A stretch of DNA of 64,000 nucleotides from positions 790,501 through 854,500 of the forward strand of contig WPIO01000072.1 in the NCBI GenBank assembly GCA_009760855.2, read 5' to 3'. Positions within the stretch are counted from its first letter, which is position 1; each line of letters begins with the position of its first letter. The notes under the pieces were generated by a model. It did no database searches and was not told the DNA's origin. It worked only from the letters and a program-made list of their open reading frames with translations. Positions 40,582 to 50,520 of this stretch are shown here, piece by piece. A program made the position numbers and the translations under genes. This DNA comes from Cristatella mucedo. Lineage: Eukaryota; Bryozoa; Phylactolaemata; Cristatellidae.

Positions 40582-42683
40582 CTGTACGAGCCCGGAGGAT
40601 GGGCGAGAGCTCAGCAGGTGGTTAGCATGGCTTGATAGAGGGTGCGAGAGAGAGAGAGAGAGAGACGGTAAGATCTATAATCAAGCTGGAGCGTTGTATT
40701 GACGATGCTTTACAAAACCTGAAGCACGTAGTTTTTTCGAGTCGCAAGTGGCCGTTCCAGCCTAGGGTAAGCAGTGGTAACCGTCATAAAGACCATTGTG
40801 CCGCTATATAAATGAAGCTGTAAACGGAGTAAGTCTTTTCCAGAATACGTCTAAATGAGTTAGTTAGTATTATCAGTTAGCATCATCAGTTTTTATTGAG
40901 AGCATGCATGACAGTCGGCTTTAGCCTTCAATTTCATGTACCTTATAAATTAGCCTTCGTGCTTATCTCGTCTACCCACTTTGGAGCACACGTGATGGGT
41001 GACCAATTAGTCTTGATACTCAGACTATCAAAATCTCTACGGTCACCTTGTATCAGTTTGGCGTAATATTACTGGTCACTCGTCAGTAGAAAATACTATA
41101 TATAAGCAACATATTCAAAATTTCCAGCCTTTGACATGACGCATTCATTTCAAAATTATTAATAGCACAAGCTGTTTTCAATATTGCACGCTTATCTAAG
41201 GCGATACATAACAAGGCATGTTAATCTATAGCCAAGTGTTGGTGAATGCTTCCTACCTCATCAAGTTTCCTTTCTGGAGGTTCGTAGCGATAGAAAACGA
41301 TTCGGACTGGTTTTAATTTCGAGCACTTGTAGAATTGTAAAAGTCTTTCACGAACCATGGCTGCTAAATCCACAATATGCTCTTCCCCTTTCTCTTGAAG
41401 TCGTATTCCCGACGAACCATAAACAGGGTGATGACAGGCGGTTCCTACGACCTAGAAAAGAAGGTAGTGCTTGAACCACACTTTTCGTCATCAGATGCTG
41501 TTTCATTTTGATTGAGACCTTCAGCAACATGGATGGCACAGAAACGTACAACGGTTGACGGCAGCCGTCAGACTAACATGTGTACACATTACCAACGTAA
41601 AAATACATCGTAAATTCTTGATATTACCTATAAACAGCACAGCAGCAACAGCTGGTACACTTCCTTGTATTTTCCTTGAGACTATTCTTTCGCCCACTTG
41701 CCATCGGAAGGCGTTAACGATTAACATCGCCTGACTAAAGCATAGTAAATCTTTCTTAACACTAATCGCCTTTTAGCAACCTCAGAATGGACTTTCGCTA
41801 AAATAGCGATTGACCGAGTAAATCACCTGGTCGTACAAGAATTCTGATATTGATTACAAATTTTATATCCGTTCAGCGCCCTAATCGATACAAATTTCTT
41901 TCTAGGCTGACGTCACATATTGAAAAACCATTGCTCGCCATTGGACTGATAGCATTCAAAGTGATTTTACGTGGCTTCCCACGATCAGTCTGGCTTGTAG
42001 CTTTCTCTAAAGCTCGTTTGAAATTGGCGCAAAGCTCTGCAGCTCGTCTGGTCGGTCGTCTACGAACTAGCAGCTAGGTCATACGTCTGCCTCAGCTCGA
42101 CCTGGTTGCCTGAAGCTCGGTGATCTTTCTTCAAGATCCTCTGTTTGGCTAGCACGTCGCCCCACTCTTTCCGATGCGCGAACACGATGTATGCGAACGT
42201 AGATTCTTTTAATCAATCATTTCATCAGTTTAAATTGTTGATGAAATAGAAGAAGGTGTTGGACTATTTTATGTTTGTACATTTTAGATGCAGGCTAGCG
42301 TCTTCGTCGTTTCCGGGCATTCGTCTAATTGCTTTAGTTACATTATCACTTTAGCTTGGGTCATATCAGGGAGATTGTGGTCAAACTTGGTCACTGACTT
42401 TGAGCTAGACACCAACTTGTAATTGAACCATAGTCAGCCGCATTTTAAACCAAGATATTTAATTAGAAACAGGATGCGTGCGGATGACTACCAAAGTATT
42501 AGTAAGGAGTAAACCTGCCAGAAGAGGTCTTTTTCGGTGAGGCTGAAGCTGGCTAGTAGTAACCAGACAAATGAGCTTTCTCTCAAGCGAATCACTTACT
42601 TTTTCTATTAATCTACTCTATACTATTCACCTCTTCAATGATATATTCTATTAATTCCGATTTACATTAATATTAATACAAAC

Positions 42684-42833
42684 CTGAGCTTCAGATGACA
42701 AAAATTTGGGCTGGCTCAAGTAAACAAGAACTGGCACGATTGGTGGTATGTCAGTAAGGTAGGCTGCCAAGGATTTCAACAGTGGCGACGACATGAAGAC
42801 GGTCACAAATGATGTCATGCATTTTGCCCTTTT
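42684..42833 (-). pseudogene. AGO unit A exon 10 (PIWI, Glu finger and second Asp lost)
   Basis: Acceptor ATTCCTAG|AAA, donor GCTCAG|GTTTGT, 50 codons, no stop. Aligns by position and by LKSLAAYLTD / VLVYLSQ to Q-D-L-A-A-M and I-I-F-Y-R-D. The Glu and Asp positions are not conserved. This is the most diverged exon. Confidence 0.6.
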
Positions 42834-43001
42834 CTAGGAATTAGAGCAAAATTTCACGAAATTACAGCTTCCGCTTCTATCTTGGTGACTTTGAAGGGAA
42901 CAAAGCCGCATTTCTAGTGCAGGCAAACAAGTGATCATCTAGAGAACGGCGGCACTGGTTGCACGAGAGAGAAACTCTCTGCCACCCTGTGGAATACTCA
43001 C

Positions 43002-43243
43002 AGCCGCTATGGACGGCTTTGCCGTTTTTCCCGGCCGCGACTGGCTGAGAACGGCGCCGATGACGATGATGGGCAACGTGAAGGCCAGACTCGGATAGCT
43101 CGATGGGTCAATGGCGCAATTTATGCCACCCGCTTTGACGTTGATTTTCTGAGCTATATTCATCAACTTTTCCGGAGTTGACGTCAGGACATGCTTTCGC
43201 AGAACGCACTGAGTGGCCAGGCCCAAGACTCGCTTCACTTCAC
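43002..43243 (-). pseudogene. AGO unit A exon 9 (MID/PIWI, first catalytic Asp lost)
   Basis: Acceptor GCTGTAG|GT, donor GCGGCT|GTGAGT (phase 0). [18 protein letters not shown], then [10 protein letters not shown], then [16 protein letters not shown] where slicing AGOs have GADVTHP or GADVSHP. K-P-S-I-A-A follows as expected. Confidence 0.93.
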
Positions 43244-43395
43244 CTACAGCGTGCCATCCGCCACGTGCCGAATACTGAGAGGCATCAGCTGGCCGAGCGT
43301 TGCCTTCCAGGGCGGCAGCACTGGACAAGTAACGTCGGGCAGGTAAAACTGAAGGCAGACACGAGCGGACGCTCTCTCGGCCTTGTCGCTCTCAC

Positions 43396-43601
43396 CATAC
43401 AGCTTCGTTCTCCCATCGAACACGACGAGCACCAGCTGCAGGTCGCCCTTAGATGCTTGGAGACGTGCCAGCATCTCTTTTGGAGATGAGGGCTTGCCGC
43501 TCCAGTTGAAGATGCCCGAGGCTTTCTGCATTTGCATGCCGGCGGTGATGCACACGCGGCACAGATCCTTAGCGAAGTCAGTGCAGCAGCAAAGGTAAGC
43601 A
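43396..43601 (-). pseudogene. AGO unit A exon 8 (MID)
   Basis: Acceptor CTCTCAG|T, donor TATG|GTGAGA (phase 1). DFAKDLCRVCITAGMQMQ and GDLQLVLVVFDGRTKLYG match the MID consensus; no stop. Confidence 0.9.
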
Positions 43602-43737
43602 CTGAGAGCTGGTAAACATGCTTCGATGCCCGACTGAGCGGCCGGCACAGCGATGGATCTCGATCGGTGGCACCAGCCACCAGGCAGCGCTCCGTCGTAT
43701 TCGAACCGAGCAATGCTTCGGCGGCGAGAGAGCTAAC

Positions 43738-43859
43738 CTTAGAGCAGCATTACTCAGATGTTCCTAAGAAACGAAGCTGACGACAACCCAGCTGCTGACC
43801 GAGGCGCTCTTAAAAAACCTTATGTCGTGCATCTTCCACACTCCATCTAACGGCTTCAC
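43738..43859 (-). pseudogene. AGO unit A exon 7 (MID)
   Basis: Acceptor TTCGTAG|GTG, donor CTAAG|GTTAGC (phase 2). VKPLDGVWKMHDIRFF, then SSWVVVSFVS and TAG (43766-43764), then EHLSNAAL before the donor. Confidence 0.8.
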
Positions 43860-43975
43860 CTACGAAAAAGAGGGGCGGTCAAGTGAAGCCGGAAGTACAG
43901 GAGCTAGCAGGCAAGTTCGATTCATTCTGTGAAATATGGCAACCGCACAGACGTGAGAGTCAGCTGCTTACGCAC

Positions 43976-44104
43976 TTGTTTTCCTGTGCCATAGAGAATA
44001 TTGGGAACTGAAAGTATGCGCCCGCTCACTACCACCATGGTCTTGTTCACAGAGACACCGAGTGCCTTCAGATTGGGATCTTCATTAAAGACTTTCACGT
44101 CGTG
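43976..44104 (-). pseudogene. AGO unit A exon 6 (linker 2 / MID start)
   Basis: Acceptor CAACTTTAG|CAC, donor CAA|GTGCGT. VFNEDPNLKALGVSVN and SGRILSVPNILYG match the F-N-x-D-P and G-R-x-L-x-x-P-x-I-x-Y-G signatures. Confidence 0.92.
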
Positions 44105-44783
44105 CTAAAGTTGGAAATAAAGTTATTTTATTGGTCACCACTTGCATCATGTCTGCCAGATATCCTACCTATGTAATAACATTAATAAATCTTTTCCTAC
44201 AGCTGCGTTAAAAAAAGAATCGGTCTGTATCCAGGTGCTTTCTAACTCTCCGTAAGGGAAACTACAAGCAAGGATTAATGGCATGGAAGGCGTCATGCTC
44301 AAACAAGCATGCAATAGCACTAAAGTAGAAGCATTAAGTCAACTCTTAATAGTAACTATAAGGCTCTCGGATAGTCTGGATTGTGCTCAAAGGGGGACAT
44401 GCTCTCAAACGCGATACAAGATTGGTAACAACCAAATTAATTAGCATCAAGGTATGCTGCCCGTGCTAGACAAGTGTGCACAAGCACAATCTGAGGATGG
44501 CTAGTTAATAGGACTCTCTGTCGATAACACTCACTCAATCGTGCACTGGTGAGCAAAGGACATTGGAAAGTATGCACAGTGTGACGCGATGCAAAGATAT
44601 GCAAACTGTGGTGCTATACAGAAGTATCTCGCCATCGCCGTTTATCAAGACGTACACGGCTTAAAAAGTGCCAACCCATATGACAGTGACTCAAACAAAG
44701 CATAATTAAACCTTTGCTTTAACGTCTTAAAATCAGCTGATTATACCATGTTATTCGAAAGTACAAAAATCCATGGGAATCCA

Positions 44784-45010
44784 CTAACTTATGGTACGGT
44801 CTCTGAGGAACGTGAAGTAAGTAGAGGGCACAGGTAATCGACCAAATTCAGTAGAGCGCACGGTGCAACGTAAGGCGTGAAGTGACACTAACTCAGATAA
44901 GTAAGCCAGAAGAAGAGGATGTAAATACCCAAATTTTATGACAGCACAGCACCTTGACGTCGAAAAACAACTTGATAGACAGACGGTGCAGAGCACGCAG
45001 CACTAGCCAA
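44784..45010 (-). mobile_element. LINE fragment in AGO unit A intron
   Basis: Degenerate LINE C-terminal region on the minus strand: 'LLLAYLSELVSLHALR' and GRLPVPSTYFTFLRDRTIS. Confidence 0.6.
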
Positions 45011-45646
45011 CTCGGAAGTTGTGACGTTTACGACAAATGAGCCTGATTGTCAATTTTTGCAATGATCTCAGCTTTTTAGTGCATTAGCAGGAAGGCCTTT
45101 AATTGGAGAGTTTTTCTACTCGGCATGTCGCGAATGCATGGCCTGCTTTAACGTGGTATCCGCATCCAAGCATGCACTAATGTTTGCAATACCTTAGATG
45201 ACAGTAGGCCGACTTGAGGATGGAGCTAGTGTGCTCATTTAGAAATTGATCGTTTTTCGAATATGGCAGTACATAATTAGGTGCGGCCGATTAGGAGAAG
45301 TGGGTTTTTGGAAATCCTAGTTTCCGAATACAACTTAATTTTCCAATATCTGTAATTTGGTTTTGTCGTCATTCAATATGAGAAAATTTGTTACCGTCCC
45401 ACTGGGAGGTCAGAGAGTTTGAGATTCCAGACGATAGGGACGTATCAAGGCAAGTAGAGCTGTCTGTTAGACTCTTAAAAATGAAAGCCTGTTACACATT
45501 GTCTATTGCATTGAGTTGAGGGCACGTATGAACTGTCAAAGGAATTAGACCTAAAACAAGTCCTTGAGGCATCCTACTCATTTTGCCAACCACCCTTCGA
45601 AAGTTAATAATAGGACAGACAGTTTGGCTAAGGCTTGTTTTACTAC

Positions 45647-45724
45647 GTTAGTTATTCGGGGTTTTGGTAAATCTCTGCATCTACGAAGACGAGCAGTAGG
45701 CAGGAAGGAGTCAAGAGGGCTAGC
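45647..45724 (-). other. Candidate missing AGO exon (PAZ-MID linker)
   Basis: 26 open codons with TARLRRCRDLPKPRITN, vaguely like the T-A-R-x-A-P-D-R linker that must lie between exons 5 and 6, in phase 0 at both ends (AGGAAG|GCT, AAC|GTAGTA). Both splice sites are poor. Low confidence. Confidence 0.2.
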
Positions 45725-46383
45725 CTTCCTGGACCGCCTCAGTAAATTCAAGATCACGGTAGCAGGGACAGACTTGAAGATGGACAGTCATGAAGAGCAT
45801 GCAACCCAAATTACCACACGTTTCAAAGCACACATGATTACACTTTGCTCTTATAGAAGTTGGACTTGGCTTTGGCTATGATGCATGACCTACAATAGTC
45901 CTTATATGCCAGTAGACGGACATTGTGCCCTGAAGAGTAACACGTACTGAAGCATGCTCAGATGAGCACTCAGTGATCACGGCAACAAAAACAAAAACAA
46001 AGACAAGCTGACTCGAGCACAGCAAGTAATGTTCCTCAGGAACACCTTATTCGGTCTTATGAGATTCCCCGAGTGTTCTTAGCTGCATTGTATAGCAGAG
46101 GTCTAACCTGGGCCTCTCTCCCAGCTTTGGCTGAGAAAATCTGGCTGACGAGTGCTAGCAAGCACATTATACATTGGATGACACGGCAAAGCACACTGCC
46201 CATCAGGCATTATCCCACTTTGTGCGTAATGAGAATACACGTACCGAATCCTCAATCATTCTCTTTCTGGTATTAGCATCAAACATGGTTCTCTGCAATA
46301 CATGGTTGGTATGTTAGTAAGTACAACATATTCGCACTAAATGTCAACAGCAAATCAACGATGATGGAGATCCCGATATTCAC

Positions 46384-46603
46384 CTGTATGATTTCCGAAG
46401 ATTGGGCCTCAGTGACCTTGTTTTTGCAGTGCTGTCCCTTCGCAATTGAACATACTTCCAATGGTAAGTAGGTGTGCCTGTGCTCTGGGTACATCTGGAG
46501 GCAGGGCAAATTTGGATATTTCAGAATGAAGTTATGCTGCTGAAGGAAATACTACTCAACAGTGATTGAAGTCGACGTTCCGTCAGCCTTATTCCACGTG
46601 AAC
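46384..46603 (-). pseudogene. AGO unit A exon 5 (PAZ, second part)
   Basis: Acceptor TCGTTCAG|G, donor ATACAG|GTGAAT (phase 0). FTWNKADGTSTSITVE, then TAG (46554-46552), then YFLQQHNFILKYPNLPCLQ and HTYLPLEVCSIAKGQHC. The reading frame is otherwise perfect on both sides of the TAG; the site could derive from GAG by one change. Confidence 0.92.
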
Positions 46604-46914
46604 CTGAACGACAGCCGAGAGTCATCTTAGCAACCGTGTTGGCTTGTAAGAAAGCCTAACCGGGCACAGAAGCCAAGCAAGGACTAGAGCGCCGGAGTTG
46701 CACAGGGGGGCTGTGGGTATCCTGTAGCCTGGCCATGCACCAAGGTGCCAGCCGCCGCTAAAGCTCGCCACTGGCCGCCCGAACGGGTGTGTGCCTCGGC
46801 TCCCCCCTAACAGGCCAGACCAAGGGTGGCAGCTGCCATCCCTGCCACCCCATGGCTTCGCCTCTGACCAGGCAGAAGGCTTTAAGAGATATGGCGAGCT
46901 CTTCGCTTTCTGAC
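46604..46914. other. GC-rich intron 4 of AGO unit A
   Basis: 310 bp, far more GC-rich than the neighbouring introns, with poly-G and poly-C runs. Not matched elsewhere in the window. Confidence 0.5.
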
Positions 46915-47137
46915 CTGTGCCTGCTGGCCGGCTGACTGGTTATTCCGAAAACTCTTCGCCTGAAGTTACGAATACTGGCATAATTGATATCCACCTTAAG
47001 TTCTTTGATCTCATGCAGCAGCGTTTCTCTTTTAGTTTGACTGAGATTTTTTCTTTCAAGATCAAAATCATTGATACGCAGGAGCTCCTTCAAGACGTTG
47101 ATTATTGGTTGTGGTTTATGGAAGACAGCAGATGTCA
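46915..47137 (-). pseudogene. AGO unit A exon 4 (PAZ, first part)
   Basis: Acceptor ACGTTGCAG|TG, donor CACAG|GTCAGA (phase 2). TSAVFHKPQPIINVLKELL, HEIKELKVDINY and FGITSQPASRH match the PAZ domain. Confidence 0.93.
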
Positions 47138-47346
47138 CTGCAACGTAACGTCAATGGCTTTACGATACAAAGCACGAACTTCTCACCTAAAGTTGCTGTT
47201 GCTTTCTAATAACCTAATGATACTAATAATAAGTCGCTTTGGCGCAGTCCAAACATCAATAAATATATAATCAGATCTTTGCATGTGTCATCAGGCAAAG
47301 CGATAGGCTAGCATTATTTACCCACGTTATATCAAGATTAAACAAG

Positions 47347-47412
47347 CCAATGTAAAGCACCTAGAAAGAGGTTGAGTTATCTGAGGGCGCTTTAAAAATA
47401 ACTTATTATTAT
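47347..47412 (+). mobile_element. LINE 3' tail in AGO unit A intron
   Basis: 'caatgtaaagcacctagaaa', GAGTTATCTGAGGGCGC and (TTA)n only. Confidence 0.7.
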
Positions 47413-47519
47413 TACTATAAGCAGGCAAGCACAAAAGGGAATAAGAATCGAGTCAGGCTACCACATAATTGGAGGTCTGGTTTATTGCATGCACTGAATC
47501 ACTCACAGATAAGTACAGG

Positions 47520-47770
47520 CAATTGCCATGAACTAAAATTTAAGCAGGTGCATCTCTATGAGAATTAAATGATGTAACCTCATTGCAGGTGGTGACCAAC
47601 CCAAAAAGCAAAGTCCAGATTTCAGAGGATAAAAACAGAAGGTCTCATTACCAATTGAATTCAGTCTAATGCTACGAAGGGCGAGACGTTCACAATCAGA
47701 GAAGTGAGTGGTACAACAACACAACGGAGAAGTGAGGAGATCAAATAGGTAGGCCGATGCTAGCAAGTCG
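47520..47770 (-). mobile_element. LINE fragment in AGO unit A intron
   Basis: Minus-strand remnant: 'LASAYLFDLL', RLNSIGNETFCFYPLKSG, EMHLLKF; a worn version of the family C-terminus. Confidence 0.6.
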
Positions 47771-48089
47771 AGCGACCATTAAACCATATAGAAGATTTTC
47801 CTGTCTGTGTGACGCTTCGTAGAAAAGGAGCAAGTGAAGTTCAGAAAATGGTCGTACATGAACGGTCGACAATAGACCACGCGAGTAGCCGATTTCGTCA
47901 TTAGCTGCATACAAGGAAGTGGTCAGGCCAAGAATACCGAATACAATCAATTGGAACCAGTTTTAACAGGGTTGATTTCAAATTCAAATTAGCAGCTTTA
48001 TACCGCACGCCTTTATTCCGTTATCCAAAACGTTTGGGACGATATCTGAAATTCCGAGGCTTCTGCCCAAATAAAATCCCTGAGCCACA

Positions 48090-48100
48090 ATATATACCAG

Positions 48101-48191
<91 letters not shown>

Positions 48192-48265
48192 TTATAGATA
48201 TATATATATATGTGTGTGTCGTGTATATATATATATATATCATATATTTATATATTTTGTGTATA
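48090..48265. repeat. (TA)n microsatellite in AGO unit A intron
   Basis: About 170 bp of TA repeats with a few CATA and GTGTGTG interruptions, in the intron downstream of exon 3. Confidence 0.95.
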
Positions 48266-48452
48266 TATAATATATCTATGTGTGTACATGCGTTCGGTTA
48301 GTGCCGCGTATTGGCTCATTATAAATCTCACATTCGCACAAAATTTTCATAATTTACCGACACAAGGAAAAAACTCAAGCTTACACTTAGCCCTAATAAC
48401 CAACTTCAAACATGGCCTTATCACAAATCATCAATCCGGGCATTTTACTTAC

Positions 48453-48768
48453 GGTCTCTGTTTAACAAAGGCAATGGGTTCCACGTTGTTGAAATCAACT
48501 CTTGGTAAAGTCCGGGCCACAGCTCTCGACCGCTGCCCAGGTCGTGAGGACTAACAAAAAATACAGATCGGCCAATCGAAACGCCGTTTGCTGATGCAAG
48601 GTGACGTAAAATTGCGTCCAATGCAGGGGTGGCTTCGGATGAAATCTTTTTCTCTCTTCTTTCGCCAGCTCCAACACTTGTAAAGTTTATTTCTGCCACC
48701 ATTTTGACGAGAATCTGATAAGTTTCGACTCGTTGCTTTACGCACCAACTTATAGTTTTCTCCTCATT
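48453..48768 (-). pseudogene. AGO unit A exon 3 (L1 region)
   Basis: Acceptor CTGTTGTAG|AAT, donor GACC|GTAAGT (phase 1). No stop in 105 codons. Contains PALDAILRHLASANG, SIGRSVFF and LGSGRELWPGLYQ, which match the AGO linker 1 consensus. Confidence 0.92.
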
Positions 48769-48956
48769 CTACAACAGAAATGTGCTTCAGACAGCTAGGC
48801 ACTGACACCTTCAGAAGACTGGTTAGTTGAAGAGGCCACTTCGACGGCTACGTGAATCATGGATAATCTGTCTTCTGAACGTCGATGCAAGTACAACTAT
48901 ATTGAATACTAAATTATATAACCTTCTAGAACAATATTTTTAGTTTAAGACAAATT

Positions 48957-49105
48957 CTGACTACTAAAGAGCGTTGCACAACCAATGAACGATTAGCGAA
49001 TGTTCCTTCGAACTTCTAACTAAAGAGGCGACAGTGGTATGTTGGGCTGTGAAACGATAACGTGGCAGTTTCATGCATGCATGCAGTCTGAAAGCATTAA
49101 AAAAG
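48957..49105. repeat. 148-bp direct repeat, copy 1
   Basis: Starts CTGACTACTAAAGAGCGTTG and ends at 'gaaagcattaaaaa'. Repeats with few differences at 49634-49782, both within intron 2 of AGO unit A. Confidence 0.9.
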
Positions 49106-49633
49106 TTCTTAACGGTCGAGGACCCGAGCGCTTGAATAATTCAATGTAACAATCAGAGGAAAATTCCGGTTCTATGCGCATGGTAGTCTTCAATGCGTGA
49201 CTCAGTTAGTGCCCAGGTCTTGAAAAAGCATAAACTTGCTTATATGCAGACCAATACATCTTGTAGCGAATATGCAACATCATTATATACTTACTTTCAT
49301 GGCGTAGCAAGGAATAAGCAAAGAACTTGACCCAAAAAGTATGCCAACCAGTAACGAGGAATTGTTTTGAAAGAAGCGCTGAACCTCCACTTTCAGTGAA
49401 CGTAACCGGACTCCGGAAGAAGAGTGTTTTCAGACAATATATAGTGGTCATTCCTAGTAGGTTTGCACGCATATAGTCTACGCGCCGTTTTCAAATGAGC
49501 TGAACACATAAAGATGTAAGTGAGCAAGAGGCTTATAAAGTAAAATGAAATAAAATGCAAATAAAATATATTAAATAAATATAATATAACATATATAATA
49601 TAATATAAAATATTATAATAAATAATGATAATG

Positions 49634-49782
49634 CTGACTACTAAAGAGCGTTGCACAACCAATGAACGAATAGCGAATCTTCCTTCGAACTTCTAGCTAA
49701 AGAGGCGACTGAAGTACGTAGGGCTGTGAAACGATAACGTGGCAGTTTTATGCATGCATGCAGTCTGAAAGCATTAAAAATC
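49634..49782. repeat. 148-bp direct repeat, copy 2
   Basis: Second copy, 677 bp from the first; it ends about 40 bp from AGO exon 2. The 530 bp between the two is AT-rich (TATAA-type) in its second half. Confidence 0.9.
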
Positions 49783-49823
49783 CAACCAAATATAGCGAAT
49801 CTCCGAATGCCACCAATCCTTAC

Positions 49824-49935
49824 CAATTTGTCGAGATCACGGAAAGGTGTGCGGCTCTATATGTTGCTCATCCCGTCGTAAATGGCGAACGGGAGAAATT
49901 GAGCATTATGCTTCATCCAAGCATTGACAATGGCC
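49824..49935 (-). pseudogene. AGO unit A exon 2
   Basis: Acceptor CTTTTTAAG|G, donor TTG|GTAAGG. Reads AIVNAWMKHNAQFLPFAIYD then G-M-S-N-I-TAG, where the family has a Tyr (N-L-Y). Confidence 0.88.
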
Positions 49936-50010
49936 CTTAAAAAGAAGAATTTTCCGAAGATACTATTTTGTTCGTGCAGATGGTAGCTTGAAAAAGGAGC
50001 TAACTGTTAC

Positions 50011-50159
50011 CGGTTCATATTGGATATAATAGGAGCAGGTGAAACTTTGATGCTGTAATTATACACTTTGTCGAGGAAACCGTCTCTGCTGCGAATTACT
50101 TTAAAAAAGTTAGCATAGAGCTTGACTTCGTCAGGTCTGCTTTTAGAATCCTATTCCAT
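50011..50159 (-). pseudogene. AGO unit A exon 1 (N domain start)
   Basis: ATG GAA TAG at 50159-50151, then RPDEVKLYANFF and DGFLDKVYNYSIKV; donor AACCG|GTAACA (phase 2). If translation starts at this ATG, TAG is codon 3. Otherwise the TAG supplies the splice-acceptor AG and an upstream exon exists. Unit B keeps ATG GAA at the same place. Confidence 0.8.
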
Positions 50160-50520
50160 TGCTGTGAACAGCTAGAAAAAGAATATTACCAAAATGAAAG
50201 TCACTGCCCCGGAAATATTGTGGAACCAAATCGTTGGTAATTCTGTACAGGATCAAGCGTGTGGGCACTGTTGTGCATTTCTTACTAGCAAAGACAATCG
50301 CCACAATTACCAATGTGTGATTTATTTTAAAATGACCTTTCTGGACTATTTGCAAATCATTTATAATCTGTTTAAGCAATGTAGACAATTATCAATAATT
50401 CATAACCGTAATCTAATGCAAAGTATCTCCAACTGTAACTCCAAGTCTTATTCGAATATGATACATTTATTATTCATTGGTGATTGAACTAGATCCTTAC
50501 TTACGGTGTCTAAATGGAGA
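50160..50520. repeat. 5' flank of AGO unit A, homologous to 63500-63800
   Basis: 'atgaaagtcactgccccgga', then 'aatgacctttctggactatt' and 'gacaattatcaataattcat' align with unit B upstream sequence. This makes it part of the duplicated segment and a likely promoter-side region. Confidence 0.65.

Larger units (their letters stand above)
38998..50159 (-). pseudogene. Argonaute (AGO clade), intron-containing, with in-frame TAGs, a 2-nt insertion and no slicer tetrad
   Basis: Argonautes bind small guide RNAs and silence matching RNAs. Thirteen minus-strand exons with GT-AG sites and matching phases give N, L1, PAZ, MID and PIWI in order, about 793 codons. Landmarks: VKLYANFF; ALDAILRHLAS; SAVFHKPQPIINV; HTYLPLEVCSIAKGQ (PAZ); [38 protein letters not shown]; ending MYYS where animal AGOs end MYFA. 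The PIWI catalytic positions are all changed: the GAD of GADVTHP is GAV, RQE is SSP, the YRD Asp is replaced, and YYAH is YYAQ. Breaks: TAG at 49859-49857, 46554-46552 and 43766-43764, possibly at 50153-50151, plus a 2-nt insertion near 39411. One short exon between 46384 and 44104 is unaccounted for. Homology is certain; whether it is dead or oddly decoded is open. Confidence 0.88.

Noticed and set aside
43244-43713. 134- and 142-codon minus-strand frames over the AGO MID region
   Set aside because: The first is exon 8 read through its donor into the intron; the second is a shadow in another frame.
46758-47138. 126-codon single-exon minus-strand gene
   Set aside because: It is PAZ exon 4 followed by intron sequence; the phase-consistent donor is at 46915.
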